DNA from: Staphylococcus pettenkoferi
Lineage (GTDB): Bacteria; Bacillota; Bacilli; Staphylococcales; Staphylococcaceae
NCBI RefSeq assembly: GCF_026659735.1
Contig: NZ_JANSKK010000001.1
Span: 124,001-188,000, forward strand
Length of the DNA: 64,000 bases
Direction: 5' to 3'
The notes beneath the pieces were generated by a model. That model saw nothing but the letters and a program-made list of their open reading frames with translations. It had not been told where the DNA came from and did not search any database. This document shows, one piece after another, positions 45,565-56,100 of this stretch. Both the position numbers and the translations under genes were made by a program. Numbering within the stretch: the stretch's first letter is position 1; each line of letters starts with the position of its first letter.

Positions 45565-46031
45565 TCCTCCAAGTCGTGGGTTATAAAAATTCTGGAAAAA
45601 CGACGTTAATGCAACATATTGTGAGACAAGCTAAGTCATTAGGGCTAGCTGTCGCAACGGTAAAACATCATGGTCACCAAAAAGAAGATATCGCGCTTCA
45701 AGATGATGATGTAGATCACATGAAACATTTTAATGCAGGGGCAGATCAAAGCATCGTACAAGGTAACGATTATCAACAAACAGTTACGCGGAGTGCCAAA
45801 CAAAATCTTTCAGAAATCATCGATCAATCTGTTACAATAGATTGTCAACTCATCCTAGTCGAAGGATTTAAACAAGCAATGTATCCAAAGATTATCGTCG
45901 CACGTGAAGCGACAGAGATGGAAGAATTGAGTCAACTAACCGAAGTGAAGTATCAACTCAATTGGGATACAGATCCAGAATTACAACACTTTGACCAATG
46001 GTTATTAAAGGAATTAGAGGGATTGAAGTAA
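45561..46031 (+). CDS. mobB: MobB, molybdopterin-guanine dinucleotide biosynthesis GTPase
   Basis: 156 residues with the P-loop YKNSGKTTLM at residue 8, the conserved TVKHHGH and LVEGFK motifs. MobB binds GTP and assists MobA in forming the guanine dinucleotide cofactor used by FdhA. Overlaps moeA by four bases and abuts moaE. Confidence 0.94.
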   Translation: MILQVVGYKNSGKTTLMQHIVRQAKSLGLAVATVKHHGHQKEDIALQDDDVDHMKHFNAGADQSIVQGNDYQQTVTRSAKQNLSEIIDQSVTIDCQLILVEGFKQAMYPKIIVAREATEMEELSQLTEVKYQLNWDTDPELQHFDQWLLKELEGLK

Positions 46032-46481
46032 ATGAAACAATATGAAGTGGTGACTGAGCCAATTCAAACAGAACAATATCGTGATTTCGTAGTGACACCG
46101 CATCAAGGTGCAGTCGTCGTCTTCACGGGTCATGTTCGCGAGTGGACGAAAGGTGTGAAGACGGAGTATTTAGAGTACGAAGCTTACGTTCCGATGGCAG
46201 AGAAGAAACTCGCGCAAGTGGGTGCTGAAATTGAAGAACGTTGGCCAGGGACAATAACGGCAATTGTCCACCGTATAGGTCCGTTACAAATCTCAGATAT
46301 TGCAGTATTGATCAGCGTTTCTTCGCCTCATCGTAAAGATGCCTATGCGGCTAATGAGTACGCCATCGATCGTATTAAAGAAGTTGTACCTATTTGGAAG
46401 AAGGAAATTTGGGAAGACGGTGCAGAATGGCAAGGCCACCAACGTGGTTATCATGATGACGCGACGAGGGGTGATCAATAA
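46032..46481 (+). CDS. moaE: MoaE, molybdopterin synthase large subunit
   Basis: 149 residues; with MoaD it adds the two dithiolene sulfurs. GAVVVFTGHVREWTKG, LEYEAYVPMAEKKL and HRIGPLQISDIAVLISVSSPHRKDAY are the family motifs, and the active-site lysines are in VPIWKKEIWEDG. It directly follows mobB and shares one base with moaD (TAATG). Confidence 0.95.
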   Translation: MKQYEVVTEPIQTEQYRDFVVTPHQGAVVVFTGHVREWTKGVKTEYLEYEAYVPMAEKKLAQVGAEIEERWPGTITAIVHRIGPLQISDIAVLISVSSPHRKDAYAANEYAIDRIKEVVPIWKKEIWEDGAEWQGHQRGYHDDATRGDQ

Positions 46482-46714
46482 TGAGAATCTTATACTTTGC
46501 TGAAATTAAAGAAATACTAGACATGGATCATGAAGATATCGATTTAAGTTATGATTTAACCGTCAGTGATTTTAAAAAGGATTTAAGTAACCGTCACCCT
46601 GAAATTCAAGATAAAGCATTTCAAATTGCGGTAAATGAAGAATTTGTACGAGATGATGACGTGGTACAACCGAATGATACAGTGGCCCTCATACCACCAG
46701 TAAGTGGAGGTTGA
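46481..46714 (+). CDS. moaD: MoaD, molybdopterin synthase sulfur carrier subunit
   Basis: 77-residue ubiquitin-like protein that ends in PPVSGG; the terminal Gly is adenylated by MoeB and then thiocarboxylated. LYFAEIKEILDM opens the fold. One base overlap with moaE and three bases before mobA. Confidence 0.95.
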   Translation: MRILYFAEIKEILDMDHEDIDLSYDLTVSDFKKDLSNRHPEIQDKAFQIAVNEEFVRDDDVVQPNDTVALIPPVSGG

Positions 46715-46717
46715 TGT

Positions 46718-47320
46718 ATGCGAGCAGTCATTCTAGCAGGAGGCCATTCAGAGCGTTTCGGTTCGCCGAAAGCCTTTGCAGAGATTAATGAAGAAACATT
46801 TTACCAAAAGCTGCTACACACGTTGAAGGCAATAGAAATTTTTGATGATATTCTGATCAGTACGAATGAGCAATTAGCACAAGAATTTGAAGCTGAACAT
46901 GTCGTTACAGATATAGAGACACATCGGGATAAAGGTCCGTTAGCAGGTATTTATACGGCGTTTCAGTATGGTTCACAGCCTGATGCTTTGTTTGTAGTGT
47001 CTGTCGATACGCCTATGGTGACGGTTGAAGCGATCCAGCATCTGTATGAGGTGTTTCACCAGCGTGCTAAAAATGATGGTGTTGATATCGTTGGCTACCA
47101 AGATGGTAAGCACGCAATTCCTACACTGGCGTTCTATCATTCTAGTGTTCAGCCACAATTGCAAGAGGTATTGGAGTCAGATGATTTCAGTATGAAACAT
47201 CTATACAAACAGGTTTCTACGTCGTGGATAGGTGTTGAAGAGATACCTCGACCACCGTATTGGTACTGGAATATTAATTATCAGCAAGATTTGGCTCAGT
47301 TACGAGAAGCGTTAGATTAA
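46718..47320 (+). CDS. mobA: MobA, molybdenum cofactor guanylyltransferase
   Basis: 200 residues; joins GMP to molybdopterin. The nucleotide-binding loop [15 protein letters not shown] is at residue 6, and the metal-binding DTPMV and the DKGPLAGI segment follow. Needed for the bis-MGD cofactor of FdhA and other reductases. SD GTGGAGG lies in the end of moaD. Confidence 0.95.
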   Translation: MRAVILAGGHSERFGSPKAFAEINEETFYQKLLHTLKAIEIFDDILISTNEQLAQEFEAEHVVTDIETHRDKGPLAGIYTAFQYGSQPDALFVVSVDTPMVTVEAIQHLYEVFHQRAKNDGVDIVGYQDGKHAIPTLAFYHSSVQPQLQEVLESDDFSMKHLYKQVSTSWIGVEEIPRPPYWYWNINYQQDLAQLREALD

Positions 47321-47337
47321 GTAGAGGAGGGAGACGC

Positions 47338-48360
47338 ATGGTAGCACAAATCACAGACAAGTTAGGCAGACCGATACGAGATTTGAGATTATCAGTAACA
47401 GATCGGTGTAATTTCCGTTGTGATTACTGCATGCCAAAAGAAATATTTGGTGATGACTATGTCTTTCTACCTAAGAATGAGCTTCTCACGTTTGAAGAGA
47501 TGGAACGAATCACACGGATTTATACTAAGTTAGGTGTAAAGAAAGTCCGCATTACAGGCGGCGAGCCTTTACTCAGACGTAATCTATATCAACTCATTGA
47601 ACGATTAAATCATATTGATGGGATAGAAGATATTGGTTTAACGACCAATGGCTTATTATTGAAAAAACATGGACAAAAACTGTATGACGCTGGTTTACGT
47701 CGCATTAATGTTAGTCTAGATGCGATTGAAGATGAGGTCTTTCAGGCGATTAATAACCGTAATATTAAAGCTTCAACAATTTTACAACAAATTGACTATG
47801 CAGTAAGTATTGGTTTTCATGTAAAAGTTAATGTGGTCATTCAAAAAGGTGTGAATGATGACCAAATTCTGCCTATGGTGCAGTATTTCAAAGATAAAGA
47901 CATAGAAATCCGCTTTATTGAATTTATGGACGTAGGGAACGATAACGGTTGGGACTTTAGTAAGGTCGTTTCGAAAGATGAAATGTTACAGATGATTGAG
48001 TCAGAATTTGATATTTCACCTGTGCCGCCGAAGTATTATGGTGAGGTAGCGAAATACTATCGTCATAATGACAATGGTGCAAAATTCGGTTTAATTACGA
48101 GTGTCTCTGAGTCCTTCTGTTCAACTTGTACACGTGCGCGTTTATCTTCTGACGGCAAGTTCTATGGTTGTCTCTTTAGTGAAGTCGATGGCTTTAATGT
48201 GAAAGCATTGATGCGCAATGGCGCGACAGATCAAGAGTTAGAAGACCAATTCAAAGCATTATGGCACATCCGTGATAATCGTTATTCTGACGAGCGTACA
48301 GAACAGACTGTAGCCAACCGTAAACGTAAGAAGATTAATATGAATTATATAGGTGGATAG
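47338..48360 (+). CDS. moaA: MoaA, GTP 3',8-cyclase (radical SAM)
   Basis: 340 residues. The radical SAM CxxxCxxC ([14 protein letters not shown], about residue 21) binds one [4Fe-4S]; a second cluster is held by the C-terminal [18 protein letters not shown]. The protein ends in the usual double Gly (YIGG). GAGGAGGGAG precedes ATG 47338. Last gene of the cofactor operon. Confidence 0.97.
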   Translation: MVAQITDKLGRPIRDLRLSVTDRCNFRCDYCMPKEIFGDDYVFLPKNELLTFEEMERITRIYTKLGVKKVRITGGEPLLRRNLYQLIERLNHIDGIEDIGLTTNGLLLKKHGQKLYDAGLRRINVSLDAIEDEVFQAINNRNIKASTILQQIDYAVSIGFHVKVNVVIQKGVNDDQILPMVQYFKDKDIEIRFIEFMDVGNDNGWDFSKVVSKDEMLQMIESEFDISPVPPKYYGEVAKYYRHNDNGAKFGLITSVSESFCSTCTRARLSSDGKFYGCLFSEVDGFNVKALMRNGATDQELEDQFKALWHIRDNRYSDERTEQTVANRKRKKINMNYIGG

Positions 48361-48466
48361 AGGGAGCAGGACAGAAATCTATGATTTCGTTGTCCTGCCC
48401 CCACACAGATGACTAGAGTTCGTAAAAGGTGACAACCCTTTACGAATTCAGACATCCACTGTGAAA
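48361..48466 (+). repeat. Two-hairpin intergenic repeat, second copy
   Basis: Begins directly after moaA. GCAGGAC/GTCCTGC closes a hairpin containing the 20 bases (48371-48390) identical to 6518-6537. A second hairpin pairs TTCGTAAAAGG with CCTTTACGAA, and an outer stem pairs CACAGATG with CATC..CTGTG. Bases differ from the 6.5-kb copy, but the pairing is kept, so the unit is probably an RNA-structured intergenic repeat. Confidence 0.75.
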
Positions 48467-48521
48467 TTGATAAAGCCCTAAGAACTAAATTATTGCTGAA
48501 AGTAAAAAAATATATACCTGT

Positions 48522-48582
48522 GAGAGCACTACTATTGATAACAGAATCAGCGCAATGATTCTCTGTTGATAGTAGTGCTTTC
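48522..48582 (+). terminator. Long hairpin, likely terminator of the moeA-moaA operon
   Basis: About 23 paired bases (GAGAGCACTACTAT...ATAGTAGTGCTTTC) around GCGCAA; T-run is weak. Confidence 0.7.
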
Positions 48583-48628
48583 ATCTATATATAACCCTTG
48601 TATACTGGAGAAATGCTCCAATCAAAAG

Positions 48629-48686
48629 AACCCGCGAATGACTGTTAGATAGCGCAAACTATCTCAATCATTCGCGGGTTGTTTTT
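48629..48686. terminator. Bidirectional terminator between moaA and MFS gene
   Basis: Perfect AACCCGCGAATGA/TCATTCGCGGGTT stem with an inner GATAG/CTATC hairpin and a T-run. Confidence 0.92.
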
Positions 48687-48709
48687 GTCATTTTAACTAA
48701 ATAGAAAGC

Positions 48710-49924
48710 TTATTCAACTTCGTATTGTTTAGCTTTACGACCATGTAAGAGGAAGTAGAGCACAGTAGTAAATAGTGCGACGATAGCCATAAGGCCGTAA
48801 AGTTGTGCATAGGACATCACGTTGATTAAGAAACCAAGCAAGTAAGGTCCAATACCTAAACCAAGGTCCAAGCCGATAAAGTAAGTGGATGTCGCTACAC
48901 CGTATTTCTCAGGAGGTGAAACCTTAATAGCTACGGCTTGCATAATAGAAGAAATAGTTCCGTAACCAGCACCTAAGAGAAGTCCAGCTACTACGAGTAA
49001 CCAACTGCTTGAAGTAAAGTACAGACATACATACGTTAAGATCAAGCAGATGAATGACGGGTAAGCTACGACATTCTCGTTATATTCGTCCATCATACGG
49101 CCAGCAAGAGGACGAGTCACAAGAGATGAAATTGCGTAGAAGATAAAGAAGTAACTTGAAATCGTTACAAGATTAATTTCCTGCGCGTAATCTTTGATGA
49201 AAGATAAAATAGATGAGTAAGTCAAACCTGAAAGTACCATTAAGATGGCAACTGGCACTGCTTCTTTAGCGATAAAGTGACTTAAGCTAAAGCCTTTCTT
49301 AGCGGGTTGTTTGTCCTCTTTGTCATCTTCTTTAGAAGTCGTATCGAATTCGACTTTGATAAAGAATGAAGTGACGAAACTTACGATACCACATGCGAGA
49401 CAAAGTCCAAATAACACTTCGATTGGATATAGGTTAGATAAGAAGAGGCCACAGAATGGTCCAACAGCAGTTCCGATAACTAAACTGAGTGAGAACATGC
49501 TGATCCCTTCACTTTTACGCTCAGGCGGTGTCACGTATGCGGCAATAGTACCTGTCGCTGTTGTCGTTACACCTGTTGCAATACCGTTGATGAGACGTGT
49601 GAACATAAGGAAAGCCAGTGAGCCTTCTACAAAGTAACAGAGTTGCGTAATGAGCAAGAATCCTAGACCGATAAGTAGTGTCTTCTTCGGCCCTAATTGA
49701 TTGACGTATTTACCTGTTGCGAATCGGCCGATGAGTGAACCGATGATAAAGAGTCCAGTTACCAGTCCAGCGATACTCGTTGAGGCGTGATAAACATCAA
49801 CTGTATAACTTGCGACGATAACGATGAGTAAATACATACTGAGATAGACTAAGAAGTTCGTTAAGAAGTTAATGTTGAAACTCTTAGTCCAAATAGGTGT
49901 CTTTAGTTGATCGGTTGGTTGCAA
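48710..49924 (-). CDS. MFS-family efflux transporter
   Basis: 404 residues with about 12 membrane helices and MFS landmarks (IIGSLIGRFATGKYVNQLGPKK between helices 2 and 3; RPLAGRMMDEYNE in the second half). A drug or metabolite exporter by resemblance; substrate unknown. It starts with TTG 49924, three bases from the MarR stop codon, with a strong AGGAGG eight bases upstream and no better ATG. The MarR-type gene directly upstream probably controls it. Confidence 0.88.
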   Translation of the reverse strand: MQPTDQLKTPIWTKSFNINFLTNFLVYLSMYLLIVIVASYTVDVYHASTSIAGLVTGLFIIGSLIGRFATGKYVNQLGPKKTLLIGLGFLLITQLCYFVEGSLAFLMFTRLINGIATGVTTTATGTIAAYVTPPERKSEGISMFSLSLVIGTAVGPFCGLFLSNLYPIEVLFGLCLACGIVSFVTSFFIKVEFDTTSKEDDKEDKQPAKKGFSLSHFIAKEAVPVAILMVLSGLTYSSILSFIKDYAQEINLVTISSYFFIFYAISSLVTRPLAGRMMDEYNENVVAYPSFICLILTYVCLYFTSSSWLLVVAGLLLGAGYGTISSIMQAVAIKVSPPEKYGVATSTYFIGLDLGLGIGPYLLGFLINVMSYAQLYGLMAIVALFTTVLYFLLHGRKAKQYEVE

Positions 49925-50362
49925 TTAAGATTCCTCCTCTATTGAATGAATTTGTTCGTATATCGTAATTAACGTGCGCATCGTCGTTTCGATATCTTCT
50001 GTCGGTAAATTTGTTTCTTTAATGAGACGCTCTTGTATTTGAGCAATTTCGCCATAAATTTCATCAAAGAGTGCCTGACCTTTGTCAGAAAGTGTCAGCC
50101 ATTTTTGACGACGATCGGTACCTGGCGTAACTTCCAACAAGGATTTCTCTGCTAATACCTTGAGAATCTTACGCGCAGTTGGCTTTTCGATGGCTCTACG
50201 TTGTGAAATTTGTACGAGCGTAGTTGGCGCATGTAATGCAATGTCTTTCAGGACGAGCCATTGTCCGTTGTAGAGCTCATGTTTTTCAAAGATAGGGCGA
50301 CAGAATTTAACATACGGACGATAAATTGACGTGATGCTATTAAATAAGTCTGAATTGTTCAT
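49925..50362 (-). CDS. MarR-family transcriptional regulator
   Basis: 145 residues, winged helix with LVQISQRRAIEKPTARKILKVLAEKSLLE and the wing TPGTDRRQKWLTLSDKG (about residues 55-105). It abuts the MFS gene, the common repressor-pump arrangement. A perfect GTTAGC-CTT-GCTAAC dyad lies 28 bases upstream of its start, near the -10 region, and is likely its own operator. Confidence 0.92.
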   Translation of the reverse strand: MNNSDLFNSITSIYRPYVKFCRPIFEKHELYNGQWLVLKDIALHAPTTLVQISQRRAIEKPTARKILKVLAEKSLLEVTPGTDRRQKWLTLSDKGQALFDEIYGEIAQIQERLIKETNLPTEDIETTMRTLITIYEQIHSIEEES

Positions 50363-50389
50363 AACGCACTCCTTATTTTTGTAAAATGG

Positions 50390-50404
50390 TTAGCCTTGCT
50401 AACT
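50390..50404. promoter_or_regulatory. Candidate MarR operator
   Basis: GTTAGC-CTT-GCTAAC, a perfect dyad between a TATACT/TATAAG-like -10 region and the MarR start on the minus strand. Confidence 0.65.
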
Positions 50405-50574
50405 AAATTCGACTTATATAGTATACGACGTAAAAAGAGTAATTTCAATAGGCTAGCAGTAATTTTTTAATACAACACCATCTATAAAGCAATGTAGAGC
50501 GGTTTCTGTTATGCTAGATGACAAGTTAGCGTACACTAAAGTTAAGAGAGCAGGAAATAGGATGGAGGGGTAGG

Positions 50575-51327
50575 ATGACTTTAAAGTTAGATCACATGAT
50601 CCACTATGTACAACGTTTGAAAGACTTTAATTTCCCTGGAGATGTATTGAAGATTCATTCAGGGGGTAAACATGAACGACTAGGTACACACAATCGCTTA
50701 GTTTACTTATCAAATGCTTATATTGAGCTGTTAGATATTTATAAAATTGAGCAGTTACAAAAAATCGTAAAATCAGAAGAAGGTCGTGTGTCTTTTCCGT
50801 CTAAGATTGTACAAGATGGGTTTAGACAAGGCTTTAAAACACTCGCATTTGAAACGGATGATATCGAGAAAGAAAAGCAACGCTTGGAAGCGAATGGTGT
50901 TGAAGTGATAGGCCCTATCAAGATGGACAGAGAGAATAAGAAAGGTGATAAGAAGACTTGGCGTTTATTGTATATTGCTGACAATGATTACTTGGTTAAA
51001 CCACCGTTCTTTATTCAGTGGGATCAAGATGCGGATAAGCGAGCAGAACAACTCGCGCCATTAAGACAGAATCATTTTACTATTGAATCCATTAATATTG
51101 AAAGTACGGATCGGTCTGTGACAGTGGCACGTTGGCAAAAATGGTACCAGATGGAGGTCTCAGAAGATAATGAGGACTTCACTGAATTGAAGATAGGTGG
51201 CGATGAAGTCGTCTATCGTATCTTTGATGGAGAGCGTTCGTCTTACAAATCCATAGTGATACGTGATGAAGAGACGACTTCACCGTATTCATTTATAATT
51301 CGAGGTGGAGAGTATCGCTTCGTCTAG
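50575..51327 (+). CDS. VOC-family (glyoxalase-like) protein
   Basis: 250 residues resembling the Glyoxalase_3 type of the vicinal oxygen chelate superfamily. It starts with LDHMIHYVQRL, continues with HERLGTHNRLVYLSNAYIELLDIY and GFKTLAFETDDIEKEKQRLEANGVE, and has a second half with HFTIESINIES. The metal-binding His/Glu pattern is plausible, but no reaction can be assigned. GATGGAGGGG precedes ATG 50575. Confidence 0.87.
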   Translation: MTLKLDHMIHYVQRLKDFNFPGDVLKIHSGGKHERLGTHNRLVYLSNAYIELLDIYKIEQLQKIVKSEEGRVSFPSKIVQDGFRQGFKTLAFETDDIEKEKQRLEANGVEVIGPIKMDRENKKGDKKTWRLLYIADNDYLVKPPFFIQWDQDADKRAEQLAPLRQNHFTIESINIESTDRSVTVARWQKWYQMEVSEDNEDFTELKIGGDEVVYRIFDGERSSYKSIVIRDEETTSPYSFIIRGGEYRFV

Positions 51328-51330
51328 TCG

Positions 51331-51582
51331 TCAATAGATATAGGTATAAGCTGTGTGGGCGATGATACCAACATGAACTAATGCGATGATGAGAGTGATG
51401 ACGCTCAACCATGTCGTCAAACGTGTTGTGCGAATGAGTAGAAAGACGATGGTCATGACGAGTGAGAATACGACGAGCATGACTTTTAAACTAAAGTTAT
51501 TAATCGTCAATGGATGCGTAAAGGCTTGCATGACGAAGATCAAATTAATGATGGCTAAGATAGAAAGTATAATGATTCGCAT
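51331..51582 (-). CDS. Small three-helix membrane protein
   Basis: 83 residues, almost entirely hydrophobic, with three predicted helices (about 2-20, 30-49, 56-80). GAGGAG precedes ATG 51582. Convergent with the VOC gene, divergent from femX. No motif recognised. Confidence 0.7.
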   Translation of the reverse strand: MRIIILSILAIINLIFVMQAFTHPLTINNFSLKVMLVVFSLVMTIVFLLIRTTRLTTWLSVITLIIALVHVGIIAHTAYTYIY

Positions 51583-51707
51583 AATTTACTCCTCTGTCTA
51601 ACATGTTATATTTAGAATAACAAATCACAACCTCGTACGTGAAAGCGCAGGCTTTTTTAAGTATAATAATAGTTACTGGTTCAGATACAAAGGAGACATT
51701 TAAATTG

Positions 51708-52961
51708 ATGGAAAGAATGAATATCACAAATCAAGAACATGATGCGTTCGTGAAATCTCATCCCAATGGAGACTTACTACAGCTCACGCAATGGGGCGAG
51801 ACGAAGAAATTAACAGGTTGGTATTCGAAACGTATCGCTGTAGGTGAGAATGGAGAAGTTAAAGGTGTAGGTCAGCTATTGTTTAAAAAGATACCTAAAC
51901 TGCCCTATACATTATGTTACGTTTCTCGTGGTTTCGTAACAGACTATACGAATAAATCAGCTCTACAAGCGCTCCGTGATGAAGCGATTAAAGTTGCGAA
52001 ACGTGAGAAAGCGTACGCGATTAAGATTGACCCAGATGTAGAGGTTAATAACGGCATTGAAGCTTTACGTCATCTGAGAGCGCTTGGTTTTAAACATAAA
52101 GGCTTTAAAGAAGGTTTATCTAAAGATTATATTCAACCGCGCATGACGATGATTACGCCAATTGACAAGTCTGATAAAGAGCTTATCCAAAGCTTTGAAC
52201 GTCGTAACCGTTCTAAAGTCCGTACGTCATTGAAACGCGGCACGAAAGTAGAACGTGCGAGTCGTGACGGCTTAAAGACTTTCGCTGAATTGATGAAGAT
52301 TACGGGTGAACGTGATGGTTTCCTTACACGTGATGTCAGTTATTTCGAGAATATCTATGATGCCTTACATCCGGATGGCGATGCAGAACTATTCCTTGTT
52401 AAACTCGAACCGAAACCTGTACTGCAAGAGTTAGGTGAGGAGTTAGAGAAACTTCGTCAAGAGCGCGAGAAGTTACAGAATAAGAAACAAGACAAGAAGA
52501 CGCAGAACAAATTGAACGACAATCAGAACAAGACTGCGAAGACAGAAGACTTGTATAAAGATATGCAAGAGCTAGAGGTACAACATCCTGAAGGTGTTTA
52601 CCTTTCTGGTGCGTTACTCATGTTCTGTGGTGAGAAATCTTACTATCTTTACGGCGCCTCTTCCAACGACTATCGCGATTTCTTGCCGAACCATCACATG
52701 CAGTTCGCGATGATGCAATATGCACGTGAACATGGTGCAACGACGTATGATTTCGGCGGTACAGACAACAATCCTGATAAGGATTCAGATCATTACGGTC
52801 TGTGGGCGTTTAAAAAGGTTTGGGGTACGTACTTAAGCGAGAAGATTGGTGAGTTTGACTACGTCTTAAATAAACCACTATACCTTGCAATTGAGAACCT
52901 TAAACCGAAACTCACGAATGCGAAGATTAAATTATCACGCAAATTGAAACGTAAAAAGTAA
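51708..52961 (+). CDS. femX: FemX (FmhB), lipid II glycyltransferase
   Basis: 417-residue Fem-family aminoacyltransferase. In staphylococci FemX adds the first glycine of the pentaglycine bridge to lipid II, an essential step. It has two GNAT-like halves interrupted by a coiled-coil arm (about residues 240-300, KLRQEREKLQNKKQ). It aligns with S. aureus FemX from MERMNITNQEHDAFVKSHPNGDLLQLTQW through LKRKK. ATG 51708 is chosen to match that N-terminus, with AAGGAG 12 bases upstream; an extension to GTG 51639 is unlikely. Confidence 0.96.
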   Translation: MERMNITNQEHDAFVKSHPNGDLLQLTQWGETKKLTGWYSKRIAVGENGEVKGVGQLLFKKIPKLPYTLCYVSRGFVTDYTNKSALQALRDEAIKVAKREKAYAIKIDPDVEVNNGIEALRHLRALGFKHKGFKEGLSKDYIQPRMTMITPIDKSDKELIQSFERRNRSKVRTSLKRGTKVERASRDGLKTFAELMKITGERDGFLTRDVSYFENIYDALHPDGDAELFLVKLEPKPVLQELGEELEKLRQEREKLQNKKQDKKTQNKLNDNQNKTAKTEDLYKDMQELEVQHPEGVYLSGALLMFCGEKSYYLYGASSNDYRDFLPNHHMQFAMMQYAREHGATTYDFGGTDNNPDKDSDHYGLWAFKKVWGTYLSEKIGEFDYVLNKPLYLAIENLKPKLTNAKIKLSRKLKRKK

Positions 52962-52984
52962 TAAATTAATTTTAAGCATATATT

Positions 52985-53032
52985 AGAGCTAGCAAAGAGG
53001 TCGACTTCCCCATCTCTTCGCTAGCTCTTTTT
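52985..53032 (+). terminator. Terminator of femX
   Basis: AGAGCTAGCAAAGAG / CTCTTCGCTAGCTCT hairpin followed by T-run. Confidence 0.93.
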
Positions 53033-53194
53033 AACATGGGGGAGAAGCCAAGGGCCAAGCTAATTTTATACAAAAGAGGCGCTGGACATACATAAATGTG
53101 AAGGTTCGGATGCAAATTCACTACCGCTATACTCTTTAACGCAGAGTTGTGGTAAATTTAAAGTAATACATAGAAGTTGGAGGTTACATAACGG

Positions 53195-56100
53195 ATGATC
53201 AAGAAATTACTGCAGTTCTCATTAGGAAACAAATTTGCAATCTTCCTAATGGTGTTGCTCGTCATATTAGGCGGCGTGTACGCTAGTGTGAAGATGAAAC
53301 TAGAGCTGATTCCGGATGTTGAACAACCGATGATCACAGTTCAAACGACGGAACCAGGTGCAACGCCAAAGACGATTAAGACAGATATCAGTGATAAGAT
53401 TGATGAACAAGTGAGGTCAATGTCGAAAGTATCTAACGTCAGTGCACAGTCAACAGCCAATGCCTCAATGGTTACGGTAGAATATGAGAATGGCACTGAT
53501 ATGGACAAAGCAGAGAATGATCTCAAGAAAGAAATAGATAAGATTAAATTTAAAGACGAGGTTAAAGAACCTGAGCTCGTCCGTAACAACATGGATACAT
53601 TCCCAGTTGTGGCTTACTCTTTTACAAATAAAGATAACAATCTCAACGATGTGACTAAGAAAGTGAAAGAGAATTTAATTCCGAAATTACAGACTGTGAG
53701 TGGCGTTCAGAACGCGCAAACGAATGGCCAAACTCAGCGCGAAGTTGCGATTAAATTTAAAAACAAGGCACTTCAAGAGAAAGGGCTCGATGCACAAAGC
53801 GTTCAAGACTATATCAAAGATTCGTCGGATGAGACGCCTCTTGGACTCTTCCAGTTTGATAAGAAGGAGAAGTCCATCGTAGTCGACGGTCAGTTCCGTT
53901 CAGTCGATGATCTCAAGCAATTGAAGATTCCTTTAGATGTAGGACAAAGTTCTGACGATCAAAGCTCTAACGCTTCTAAGAAGAAGAGTGAGACTTCAAC
54001 TGTGCCGTTGTCTGAAATAGCGGATGTCAAAGAGAGAGACGTGCGTGATTCCATTTCCAGAACGAATGGTAAAGATGCGGTGAACGTTCAAGTAACGAAA
54101 GCACAAGATGCCAATACTGTACAAGTCGCGTCCGACGTCAGAGCAAAGATTGAACAATTTACGAAAGATAATCCTGGCTTGAAAGCAACGAATGTCATGG
54201 ATACAGCGAAACCGATTCAAGATTCTATCTATACGATGGTTGAAAAGGCAGCGATAGGTACAATTGTCGCGATTATCGTTATTCTCTTATTCTTGAGAAA
54301 TATTCGTACGACAGCCATCTCTATCGTTTCAATACCGATGTCCTTGCTCATTGCACTCGTAGCGATGAAATTATGTAATATCTCGCTCAACATCCTTACA
54401 CTTGGTGCTTTAACGGTTGCAATTGGTCGTGTGATAGATGACTCCATCGTGGTCGTCGAGAATATTTATCGACGGTTGACGAAAACAGATGAGGAAGCAC
54501 AAGGGGAGCATCTGATAATCGATGCGACACGACAAGTGTTTAAACCGATTATGTCGTCAACATTTGTGACGATTGTCGTGTTCTTACCTTTAGCCTTTGT
54601 GACGGGATCAGTGGGAGAAATGTTCCGTCCGTTTGCGATTGCGATCGCGTTCAGTTTATTGGCGTCACTTCTCGTATCAATAACGATTGTGCCAGCTTTA
54701 GGTGCGACTTTATTTAAAAAGGGTGTGCGTAAGCAAGCATTTGAATCCTCCCTAGGCTCAGTAAGTAAAGGTTATCGCCGAGTGCTTTCTTGGTCTCTCA
54801 ACCATAAATGGATCGTGATTATTGTAAGTACACTTGTATTAGTATTAACAATTGCATTCGGTGGTACACGGATCGGAACGAGTTTTATTTCTACAGGCGA
54901 AGATAAATACCTTGCTTTAACTTATTCTCCTGAACCCGGTGAAACCGAAGAGGGTGTGCTTGATCATGCAGAACAAGTTCAGAAATACTTAAATAACAAA
55001 GATAAAGTGAAGACGGTACAGTACTCAGTAGGAGGAGCAACACCAACTGATCCGACGGGAAGTACCAATAGCTTAGCGATCATGGTTGAATATGATAAGA
55101 ATACTCCTCACTTTGATGAAGAACCTGATAAAGTGTTGAAACACATCGAGCATTTTAAACAACCAGGTACGTGGAAGAACCAAGATTTAGGTACTGGCGG
55201 CGACAACAACAGTTTAGAGGTTAAAGTTAAAGGTGAATCTTTAGATAAAATTAAAGAGACGTCAGCTAAAGTTGAGAAATTGATGAAACAGCAGAAATCA
55301 CTCGCTAATGTGAAATCAGACTTATCTCAAACATACGAACAGTATCAAGTGAAGGTCGATCACAACAAAGCAGCTGATAACGGCATCAAAGCGAAACAAC
55401 TTGCGCTCGCTCTGAACGAGAATGCACCTGAAGAGACGCTAACGACGGTTAAAGATGGTGGCAAATCGATCAATGTTAAAGTCAAACAAGACAAAGAAAC
55501 ACACTGGTCTAAAGAGAAACTTGAGAACATCAGTCTTCCTACACCTACAGGTAAAGTCGTGAAGTTAAGTGATATTGCGACGTTAGAAAAAGGTAAGACA
55601 CCAAATAAACTAGAAACTGAGTCAGGCGATTACATGACTTCTGTGACTGGTAAGATAACGAATAAAGACGTGGGTGGCGTATCGAACGATATCATTCAGA
55701 AGGTTAATAAGATTGATAAGCCGAAAGATGTCAGCATAGACATTGGTGGGGCTACGGATGATATTACAGATGCGATTACACAACTTTCTATTGCAATGAT
55801 TGCAGCAATTATTATCGTTTATCTCGTGCTCGTGCTCACATTTAAAGGGGCACTTGCACCGTTTACGATTCTCTTCTCATTACCATATACGATTATCGGT
55901 GTGATTATCGCGTTGCTCATTACAGGTGAGACATTCTCAGTATCCACGATGATCGGTATGTTGATGCTGATTGGTATTGTTGTGACTAATGCGATTGTGT
56001 TAATCGATCGTGTAGTGAACAATCAACAACGAGGTATGACGACAGAAGAAGCATTATTAGAGGCAGGTGGCACACGTATTCGTCCAATCTTAATGACTGC

